Positions 1 through 5,357 of a stretch of 5,357 nt of DNA are shown in pieces (position 1 is the first letter of the stretch; the number at the start of each line of letters is the position of its first letter). The notes below the pieces were generated by a model that worked only from the letters and a program-made list of their open reading frames with translations, was not told where the DNA came from and searched no databases. This DNA is from Pseudomonadota bacterium (GTDB taxonomy: Bacteria; Pseudomonadota; Alphaproteobacteria; Caulobacterales; Caulobacteraceae). Both the position numbers and the translations under genes were made by a program. The stretch spans positions 1-5,357 of the forward strand of contig JAEXJH010000170.1 of NCBI GenBank assembly GCA_023445955.1. Reading direction: 5' to 3'.

Positions 1-1
1 C

Positions 2-73
2 GCCAAGACGGTTCAGACGCTGAACATCGGTGGCTCCACCACCACGACGGTGAGTTTCGTCGTGGGGACGTGA
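2..73 (+). CDS. C-terminal end of an unidentified protein (partial, 5' end outside window)
   Basis: An open frame enters from the left edge and ends at the TGA at 71-73, giving 23 residues that finish ...NIGGSTTTTVSFVVGT. The Thr/Ser/Val-rich, alternating character looks like a terminal beta strand. Endings of this type occur in Ig-like or carboxypeptidase-regulatory-like beta-sandwich domains, but 23 residues are too few to name a family. It lies 54 nt upstream of the DUF1295 gene on the same strand, so the two could be co-transcribed. No terminator is apparent between them; a GGGG/CCCC pairing around 64-79 is too weak to call. The frame is supported by its codon use and by the clean spacing to the next gene. 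Confidence 0.55.
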   Translation, partial: AKTVQTLNIGGSTTTTVSFVVGT

Positions 74-116
74 AACCCCTTCCGACGCCGACCCGTAACT
101 CTCGCGACCCCCGCTC

Positions 117-120
117 AAGG
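117..120 (+). promoter_or_regulatory. Ribosome binding site of the DUF1295 gene
   Basis: AAGG lies 7 nt before the ATG at 128. It is short, but correctly spaced, and supports that start. A longer overlapping frame beginning at GTG 70 is out of phase with the DUF1295 protein and is a shadow. Confidence 0.5.
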
Positions 121-127
121 TCCCCGA

Positions 128-931
128 ATGCCGCCGCTGCTCCAACTCCTGCTCGTCAACGCCGCCGTCTCGGCGGTCGCCTTCCTGGTCCTGTGGGCCG
201 TCAGCCTACGGATCAAGGACGTCAGCTTCATCGACGCCTGGTGGGGGCCGAGCATGGCGCTCTTGGCCTGGAGCACGCTGTTGCAGCATCCCCTGAACGC
301 ATGGGGGGCGACGCCGCACGGCCTGCTGCTGACGGGCCTGTGCACGCTGTGGGCGGCGCGGCTGGGCGGCTATCTGTTCTGGCGCTGGCGCAAGCACGGC
401 GCCGACCGCCGCTATGTCTCGATGATCGCCCATGCCGAGAAGCATCGCGGCTGGAGTTTCGCCAAGACCGCACTGCTGCTGGTGTTCTCGCTTCAGTACG
501 CGCTGGGCTTCGCCGTCGCCCTGCCGGTGCAGCTGGGCCAGCAGGCCGGGCCGCTGGGACCGCTGGCCTTCGCCGGCGCAGCATTGGCCGTGGTCGGGAT
601 TCTGTTCGAGACCATCGGCGACGCGCAGCTGACGGCGTTCAAGGCCGATCCCGCCAACGCCGGCAAGGTGATGGATCGCGGCCTGTGGCGCTACACGCGG
701 CATCCGAACTACTTCGGCGACGCCTGCGTCTGGTGGGGGCTTTACCTGATCGCCGCCGAGACCGGGCTTGGCGCCTGGGCGCTGCCGGGGCCGGTGCTGA
801 TCACCGTGCTGCTGACGCGGTGGAGCGGCGTGCCGACCACCGAGGGCAAGATGCGCAAGAGCAAGCCGGGGTATGAGGACTATGTGGCGCGGACGAGTGG
901 GTTCGTGCCGTGGTTTCCGAAGAAGGTCTAG
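128..931 (+). CDS. DUF1295 domain integral membrane protein (steroid 5-alpha-reductase / ICMT-like superfamily)
   Basis: A 267-residue polytopic inner-membrane protein. Hydrophobic stretches lie near residues 3-26, 38-53, 63-85, 114-136, 143-163, 199-213 and 217-230. The C-terminal half has the DUF1295 signature: E161 and D165 in FETIGDAQL, then GLWRYTRHPNYFGD at 185-198, and the closing YEDYVARTSGFVPWFPK at 249-265. The RHPNYFG block is the one shared with isoprenylcysteine methyltransferases and sterol/steroid reductases, where it helps bind the nucleotide cofactor. The length is normal for the family (about 250-290). An oxidoreductase or methyltransferase acting on a lipid is the family-level expectation; no substrate is established. 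The start ATG has an AAGG 7 nt upstream. The TAG stop lies inside the left arm of a palindromic repeat. The next gene is convergent, so the neighbours give no pathway clue. Confidence 0.93.
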   Translation: MPPLLQLLLVNAAVSAVAFLVLWAVSLRIKDVSFIDAWWGPSMALLAWSTLLQHPLNAWGATPHGLLLTGLCTLWAARLGGYLFWRWRKHGADRRYVSMIAHAEKHRGWSFAKTALLLVFSLQYALGFAVALPVQLGQQAGPLGPLAFAGAALAVVGILFETIGDAQLTAFKADPANAGKVMDRGLWRYTRHPNYFGDACVWWGLYLIAAETGLGAWALPGPVLITVLLTRWSGVPTTEGKMRKSKPGYEDYVARTSGFVPWFPKKV

Positions 932-971
932 CGCCCCCTCCGTCACGTCGCCTGGCGGCGCCGCGCCACCT

Positions 972-985
972 CCCCGCAAGCGGGG
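972..985. repeat. Small GC hairpin inside the composite repeat
   Basis: CCCCGC (972-977) and GCGGGG (980-985) form a 6-bp stem around AA. It is preceded by CACCT, the same lead-in as the larger hairpin at 1002, so the two look like diverged copies of one hairpin unit. Confidence 0.55.
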
Positions 986-1001
986 CAGGAGGGGAAGGCT
1001 T

Positions 1002-1028
1002 CACCTCCCCCGTGAAACGGGGGAGGTG
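1002..1028. repeat. Strong 12-bp hairpin, possible bidirectional terminator
   Basis: CACCTCCCCCGT (1002-1013), loop GAA, then ACGGGGGAGGTG (1017-1028): a perfect 12-bp, very GC-rich stem. It lies between convergent genes, where a bidirectional terminator would be useful. No T-tract follows on either strand, so classical intrinsic termination is not supported. It is best viewed as the core of the repeat element. Confidence 0.6.
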
Positions 1029-1032
1029 GATA

Positions 1033-1048
1033 GCTGCGGATACGCAGC
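1033..1048. repeat. 6-bp hairpin with GATA loop inside the composite repeat
   Basis: GCTGCG (1033-1038), GATA, CGCAGC (1043-1048). It is the third internal palindrome of the element, just inside the right outer arm. Confidence 0.5.
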
Positions 1049-1064
1049 GAGACGGAGGGGGCGC

Positions 1065-1820
1065 TTACGCCCCCAGCTTCTCGATCAGCGCCATCGCCGC
1101 CGCCGGATTGCGCACCTTCGCCCCGGCGATGAAGTACGCGAACACATCGCCGCGCTCGGCCCACTTCCGCGCCTGCGTCACCACCCCGTCCAGCTCCTCC
1201 GAGCTCATGCCCGTCGGCTCATCCGGCTTGCTGGACATCAGTCGCGCATAGGTGAAGTCCGCCGTCGGCTGGTCGATGCAGGGCCAGGTCGGCTCCTCGT
1301 CGTCGACAGCGTAGACGATGGCCGCGCCGTACTTGGCGGCCAGGTCGTAGAATTCCTGGCAGGCGAAGGTCGGGCTGCGGACCTCCAGCGCGTGGCGCAG
1401 CTGGACGCCGCCCTGTTCCTTTGGCAGCAATTTCAGGAAGCCCTCGAAATCGGCCGCATCGAACTTCTTGGTCGCCATGAACTGCCAGTTGATGGGACCC
1501 AGCTTCGGACCCAGCTCCTCCAGGCCCTGGGACAGGAATTTCTGCAGGGAGTCGTTGTTCTCCGACAGCACCTTGCGATTGGTGCAGAAGCGGCTGGCCT
1601 TGACCGCGAACACGAAGTCGTCGGGCGTCTCGTCGCGCCACGTCTGCCAGCTGTTGGGCTTGAAGGTCGAATAGTAGGTGCCGTTGATCTCGATGCTGGT
1701 CAGCTTGGACGCGGCGTATTTCAGCTCGTCCTTCTGCTTGACGTCATCGCCGTAGAAGGTCCCGCGCCAAGGCTCGAACGTCCAGCCGCCGATGCCCGTC
1801 CGGATCACGCCCTTGGCCAT
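1065..1820 (-). CDS. DUF72 domain protein (YecE-like)
   Basis: A 251-residue soluble protein of the DUF72 family, which adopts a TIM-barrel-like fold and has no settled biochemical function. Recognisable blocks are the N-terminal TGIGGWTFEPWRGTFY (8-23), SIEINGTYYSTFKP (42-55) with E44, FVFAVKASRF (69-78) with K74, LGPKLGPINWQF (103-114), HALEVRSP (143-150) and the late DVFAYFIAGAKVRNPAAAMAL (225-245). The length matches the usual 240-300. The frame has an upstream ATG at 1848-1850, but the ATG at 1818-1820 is preferred. It has AGGAAGGG 7 nt upstream, and the upstream ATG overlaps the likely promoter -10 box, so it would not be within the transcript. The gene is convergent with the DUF1295 gene and separated from sdaA by 87 nt. 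No signal peptide or membrane segment is seen. Confidence 0.92.
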   Translation of the reverse strand: MAKGVIRTGIGGWTFEPWRGTFYGDDVKQKDELKYAASKLTSIEINGTYYSTFKPNSWQTWRDETPDDFVFAVKASRFCTNRKVLSENNDSLQKFLSQGLEELGPKLGPINWQFMATKKFDAADFEGFLKLLPKEQGGVQLRHALEVRSPTFACQEFYDLAAKYGAAIVYAVDDEEPTWPCIDQPTADFTYARLMSSKPDEPTGMSSEELDGVVTQARKWAERGDVFAYFIAGAKVRNPAAAMALIEKLGA

Positions 1821-1827
1821 GCCTGTT

Positions 1828-1835
1828 CCCTTCCT
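1828..1835 (-). promoter_or_regulatory. Ribosome binding site that fixes the DUF72 start
   Basis: Read on the minus strand this is AGGAAGGG, 7 nt before the ATG at 1820. It is a strong Shine-Dalgarno match and decides in favour of the internal start over the ATG at 1850. Confidence 0.75.
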
Positions 1836-1848
1836 GTTCTCGGCGCGC

Positions 1849-1876
1849 ACCCTAGCATCGCCGGCCGGTTCGGCAA
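1849..1876 (-). promoter_or_regulatory. Likely housekeeping sigma promoter of the DUF72 gene
   Basis: On the minus strand, TTGCCGA (1876-1870) is followed after 13 nt by GCTAGGGT (1856-1849). This fits the Caulobacter sigma-73 pattern TTGACGS, N10-14, GCTANAWC with 5 of 7 matches in the -35; the -10 keeps GCTA but its last three bases diverge. The expected transcription start near 1842 gives a leader of about 20 nt carrying the ribosome binding site. It lies in the gap after sdaA, suggesting that DUF72 is transcribed on its own. Confidence 0.5.
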
Positions 1877-1885
1877 GAGTGCGGC

Positions 1886-1913
1886 GTCAGCCTGCTGACT
1901 CCTGCGGTCAGCA
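1886..1913. repeat. Alternating inverted hexamers overlapping the sdaA stop codon
   Basis: GTCAGC (1886-1891), GCTGAC (1894-1899) and GTCAGC (1907-1912) allow two mutually exclusive hairpins. One has a 6-bp stem with a 2-nt loop. The other has a 7-bp stem, 1893-1899 with 1907-1913, with a 7-nt loop. The second stem includes the TGA stop of sdaA (1908-1910). There is no T-tract after it on the minus strand, so a terminator role is only possible. Confidence 0.4.
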
Positions 1914-3296
1914 CTCGACCCGGTTGACCGACAGGCCCACGGCGAGACCGCCCATCGAGGTTTCCTTGTAGATCTCGTTCATGTCCTCGCCGGTGCGCTT
2001 CATCGTGGCGATGACCTTGTCGAGGCTGACCGAGTGCTGGCCGTCGCCGAGCAGCGCCAGGCGCGCGGCGTCGATGGCCTTGATGGCGCCCATGGCGTTG
2101 CGTTCGATGCAGGGGATCTGCACCAGGCCGCCGATCGGGTCGCAGGTGAGGCCCAGATTGTGCTCCATGCCGATCTCGGCGGCGTTCTCGATCTGGGCGT
2201 TGGTGCCGCCCAGCGCGGCGGCCAGGCCAGCGGCGGCCATCGAGCAGGCCACGCCCACTTCGCCCTGGCAGCCGACCTCGGCCCCGCTGATCGAGGCGTT
2301 GCGCTTGTAGAGCGCGCCGATCGCGGCGGCGGTCAGCAGGAACACCCGGATCTGCTCGGGTGTACCCTTGTGGAACCGCACGAAGAACCGCAGCACGGCC
2401 GGGACCAGGCCCGCCGCGCCATTGGTCGGGGCGGTGACGACGCGGCCGCCGGCGGCGTTCTCCTCGTTGACCGCCATGGCCCACAGGTTGACGAAGTCCA
2501 TGGCCGCCAGCGGGTCGCTCATCTGGCGCTCCATTCGGCCGAGGATCGTCTGATGGATCTGGCGGGCGCGGCGCTTGACGCTGAGGCCGCCGGGGAGAGT
2601 CCCGTCCTGGCGCATGCCGCGATCGATGCAGGCCTCCATGGCCTCGAAGATGCGGTCGAGGCCGGCGTTCATGTCATCCAGCGACATCCGGGCCAGCTCG
2701 TTGGCGCCCATGACCCCGGCGATCGACAGGCCCGCATCGGCGGCGCGTTGCAGCAGGTCAGCGCCGCTCTCGAAGGGATGGGGGATGATCGGGCCAGGCT
2801 CGGGCGGGGCGTTGCTGCCCATCTCGAATTCATCGCGGACGAAGCCGCCGCCGATCGAGAAATAGGTGCGCTCGGCCAGGGTCTCGCCGGCCTTGTCGAA
2901 GGCGGTGAAGGTAAGCCCGTTCGGGTGCTGGGGCAGGCGCTCGTGGCCCAGCCAGACGATGTCGCGGGCCTCGTCGAAGCCGATGGCGTGGTCGCCGCCC
3001 AGGTTCAGCGATTGGGTCGCTTGCGTCTCCAGCAAGGCGCGCTCGCCAGCGTCGGGATCCAGCGTGGCGGGCACGAAGCCCATCAGGCCCAGGATCACCG
3101 CGCGGTCGGTGGCGTGGCCGCGACCGGTCAGGGCCAGGGAGGCGTAGAGGCGGACCTCGACCCGGTGGACGGCAGGCAGCTTACCGGCGTCGCGCAAGCG
3201 GCCGATGAACAGCACCGCGGCCGTCATCGGCCCCATGGTGTGGCTGCTCGACGGGCCGACGCCGAGTTTGAAGAGGTCGAAGACGGAGGCGGTCAT
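1908..3296 (-). CDS. sdaA: L-serine ammonia-lyase (L-serine dehydratase), single-chain iron-sulfur type
   Basis: Converts L-serine to pyruvate and ammonia in the cytoplasm using an oxygen-sensitive [4Fe-4S] cluster. The 462 residues match the single-chain bacterial enzyme (about 455-470), with the beta domain first and the alpha domain second. The N-terminus has [20 protein letters not shown] (4-23). The catalytic domain has [20 protein letters not shown] (286-305). C343, C385 and C396 are the expected cluster ligands in [16 protein letters not shown] and IPCIERN. The protein ends in C462 (NRVEC), the position of the terminal cysteine that ligates the cluster in the Legionella enzyme. The ATG at 3294-3296 is chosen because the family begins there. 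A longer frame would need a TTG at 3326 lying in a repeat arm. The ribosome binding site is weak (GGGCGGA ending 9 nt upstream). No promoter was recognised, so readthrough from the M28 peptidase gene, 135 nt upstream, is possible. Confidence 0.96.
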   Translation of the reverse strand: MTASVFDLFKLGVGPSSSHTMGPMTAAVLFIGRLRDAGKLPAVHRVEVRLYASLALTGRGHATDRAVILGLMGFVPATLDPDAGERALLETQATQSLNLGGDHAIGFDEARDIVWLGHERLPQHPNGLTFTAFDKAGETLAERTYFSIGGGFVRDEFEMGSNAPPEPGPIIPHPFESGADLLQRAADAGLSIAGVMGANELARMSLDDMNAGLDRIFEAMEACIDRGMRQDGTLPGGLSVKRRARQIHQTILGRMERQMSDPLAAMDFVNLWAMAVNEENAAGGRVVTAPTNGAAGLVPAVLRFFVRFHKGTPEQIRVFLLTAAAIGALYKRNASISGAEVGCQGEVGVACSMAAAGLAAALGGTNAQIENAAEIGMEHNLGLTCDPIGGLVQIPCIERNAMGAIKAIDAARLALLGDGQHSVSLDKVIATMKRTGEDMNEIYKETSMGGLAVGLSVNRVEC

Positions 3297-3310
3297 GATC
3301 GTGGGTCCGC

Positions 3311-3413
3311 CCTCGTCCTTCGACAAGCTCGGGATGAGGGCTACTTCAAATGCTCAGGAACAATATGGGGATGGCAGTCGAGATCCTCATCCTGAGCTTG
3401 TCGAAGGACGAGG
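3311..3413. repeat. 29-bp inverted repeat pair in the peptidase-sdaA gap
   Basis: The arms 3311-3339 and 3385-3413 are reverse complements over 29 bp with a single difference (G at 3331 opposite T at 3393, a G-U wobble in RNA), separated by 45 nt. The core TCCTTCGACAAGCTC with the GGATGAGG tail is a repeat unit known to me as very common between genes in Caulobacter and sphingomonad genomes. A transcript crossing the gap could form a long hairpin between the peptidase and sdaA messages. The 45-nt spacer holds no gene, and I see no convincing promoter in it. The left arm ends 14 nt before the sdaA start codon, next to its ribosome binding site. Confidence 0.85.
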
Positions 3414-3419
3414 ATCTCG
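3379..3419. repeat. Flanking 10-bp inverted ends around the right repeat unit
   Basis: CGAGATCCTC (3379-3388) and GAGGATCTCG (3410-3419) are perfect inverted copies bracketing the right-hand unit, so this unit alone can also fold as a hairpin that competes with the 29-bp pairing. Just beyond it is the 8-bp palindrome TAGCGCTA (3420-3427). The left unit lacks these extended ends. Confidence 0.6.
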
Positions 3420-3431
3420 TAGCGCTAGGTC

Positions 3432-5087
<1,656 letters not shown>

Positions 5088-5093
5088 CCGGAA

Positions 5094-5099
5094 CCCTCT
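5094..5099 (-). promoter_or_regulatory. Ribosome binding site of the M28 peptidase gene
   Basis: Minus-strand AGAGGG lies 6 nt before the ATG at 5087 and supports that start, which is also where the signal peptide begins. Confidence 0.6.
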
Positions 5100-5120
5100 T
5101 TGGGGGAAATCTTGGCGCGG

Positions 5121-5149
5121 ACCCTAGAGGGAGACCCGGCGGCCGTCCA
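5121..5149 (-). promoter_or_regulatory. Likely housekeeping sigma promoter of the M28 peptidase gene
   Basis: On the minus strand, TGGACGG (5149-5143) is followed after 14 nt by TCTAGGGT (5128-5121). The -35 matches TTGACGS at 6 of 7; the -10 keeps the CTA core of GCTANAWC but diverges elsewhere. The site lies inside the last codons of the upstream aldolase-like gene, and its TAG stop (5126-5124) is part of the -10 box. The expected start near 5114 would give a leader of about 27 nt. The CTAGGGT-(T/G)-CGCGCC context resembles that at the DUF72 promoter (1849-1856). Confidence 0.45.
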
Positions 5150-5357
5150 CCGCCCAGCGCTCCAGCTTCTCGCCGTCCCAGACGTGCAGGGCGTCATAGA
5201 GATTGATGGTCGGATCGCAGTGGCCGGGCTGCAGCCAGACGAGGTCGCCGACCTTGGGCGCATCGGCGGGGGCGCCGCGTTCGGGATCGGCGTCGGCGGC
5301 GGCCACGGCGCGGTCGAAGCCCAGCGGATCGCGGCCGCCGGCCTTCAGCACGTCGAT
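5124..5357 (-). CDS. DSD1 / D-threonine aldolase-type PLP enzyme, C-terminal fragment (5' end outside window)
   Basis: The frame runs off the right edge, leaving the last 77 residues. They carry the C-terminal beta domain of the fold-type III family that includes D-threonine aldolase and D-serine dehydratase. The core is VGDLVWLQPGHCDPTINLYD, with H46, C47 and D48 of the fragment. Next to the active site these proteins bind a metal: D-threonine aldolases through H-x-D, animal-type D-serine dehydratases through H-x-C. Here the pattern is H-C-D, so aldolase-like (D-threonine or other beta-hydroxy-D-amino acid to glycine plus aldehyde) is favoured. The PLP lysine and the N-terminal barrel are not in the window, so activity cannot be judged. 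A GTG at 5351 is in frame but is an internal valine, not the start. The TAG stop overlaps the likely promoter of the M28 gene. Confidence 0.85.
   Translation of the reverse strand: MDVLKAGGRDPLGFDRAVAAADADPERGAPADAPKVGDLVWLQPGHCDPTINLYDALHVWDGEKLERWAVDGRRVSL

Larger units (their letters stand above)
930..1065. repeat. Composite intergenic palindromic repeat between convergent genes
   Basis: The outer arms form a perfect 15-bp inverted repeat: 930-944 (AGCGCCCCCTCCGTC) and 1051-1065 (its reverse complement). Between them are three smaller palindromes: 972-985, 1002-1028 and 1033-1048. The left arm contains the last two bases of the TAG stop of the DUF1295 gene, and the right arm reaches the first position of the TTA that is the TAA stop of the DUF72 gene. 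The element therefore fills the whole convergent gap. From general knowledge, sequences with the CCCCCTCCGTC end and CACCTCCCCC hairpins recur many times in Caulobacter-type genomes; this window holds one copy. It carries no protein. It could act as a bidirectional transcription barrier or RNA-stabilising structure, which is inference. Confidence 0.8.

Noticed and set aside
70..876. Plus-strand frame overlapping DUF1295 in another phase
   Set aside because: Arg/Pro/Ala-rich shadow with no membrane pattern, whereas the frame from 128 has the DUF1295 signature and a ribosome binding site.
1002..1028. Classical rho-independent terminator
   Set aside because: The stem is strong but no T-tract follows it on either strand; it is better explained as part of the repeat element.
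930..1065. CRISPR array or attachment site
   Set aside because: There are no regularly spaced direct repeats and no adjacent integrase or cas gene.
1821..1850. Ten-residue N-terminal extension of the DUF72 protein from the ATG at 1850
   Set aside because: The upstream ATG lies in the likely -10 box and has no good ribosome binding site, while the ATG at 1820 has AGGAAGGG 7 nt upstream.
873..1898. Plus-strand open frame (341 codons) across the repeat and antisense to DUF72
   Set aside because: It runs through the end of DUF1295, the palindromic repeat and the antisense of DUF72 with low-complexity Arg/Leu/Ala content. DUF72 is clearly the real gene.
3297..3326. Ten-residue N-terminal extension of SdaA from a TTG at 3326
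   Set aside because: The extension is encoded by the inverted repeat arm, and the family N-terminus ([16 protein letters not shown]) begins right after the ATG at 3296.
3340..3384. sdaA promoter in the spacer between the repeat arms
   Set aside because: TTGTTCC on the minus strand is a weak -35, but no -10 like GCTANAWC or TATAAT occurs at suitable spacing.
2034..3395. Long plus-strand open frame (453 codons) antisense to sdaA
   Set aside because: It mirrors sdaA, which has full family motifs. The product is rich in Ala, Gly, Arg and Asp with no recognisable domain, as expected for an antisense frame in high-GC DNA.
3311..3413. Insertion sequence or transposon ends
   Set aside because: The inverted arms enclose only 45 nt with no open frame, and no target-site duplication is visible; it is a paired intergenic repeat, not an autonomous element.

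Overview
The window is GC-rich, densely coded DNA that looks like an alphaproteobacterium of the Caulobacterales (Caulobacter or Phenylobacterium type). The evidence is the strong G/C third-position bias, promoter-like sites fitting the Caulobacter housekeeping pattern (TTGACGS, 10-14 nt, GCTANAWC), and two families of intergenic palindromic repeats of a kind common in Caulobacter and sphingomonad genomes. The genus is an inference. I see no tRNA, rRNA, CRISPR, transposase or phage gene.

Layout: (1) 2-73 (+), the last 23 residues of an unidentified protein. (2) 128-931 (+), a DUF1295 integral membrane protein of the steroid 5-alpha-reductase/isoprenylcysteine methyltransferase-like superfamily. 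(3) 930-1065, a composite palindromic repeat that fills the gap between two convergent genes and runs into both stop codons. (4) 1065-1820 (-), a DUF72 (YecE-like) protein with its own likely promoter and ribosome binding site. (5) 1908-3296 (-), sdaA, a single-chain iron-sulfur L-serine ammonia-lyase ending in the C-terminal cysteine thought to cap the cluster. (6) 3311-3413, a 29-bp inverted repeat pair between sdaA and the next gene. (7) 3432-5087 (-), a secreted M28-family zinc metallopeptidase with a signal peptide. (8) 5124-5357 (-), the C-terminal part of a DSD1/D-threonine-aldolase-type PLP enzyme whose beginning lies beyond the window.

The four minus-strand genes read in the order D-threonine aldolase-like, M28 peptidase, sdaA, DUF72. 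The first three fit a loose theme of peptide and hydroxy-amino-acid catabolism: an exported peptidase releases amino acids, serine is deaminated to pyruvate, and a beta-hydroxy-D-amino acid is cleaved or dehydrated. Whether they form one operon is uncertain. The M28 and DUF72 genes each have a plausible promoter of their own, whereas none could be recognised for sdaA, whose upstream gap is mostly repeat. It may depend on readthrough from the peptidase gene.

The coding content is ordinary core or accessory metabolism. I did not find a convincing undescribed system. The most noteworthy items are how the repeats sit against stop codons and a start region, and a promoter -10 box that contains the stop codon of the upstream gene.
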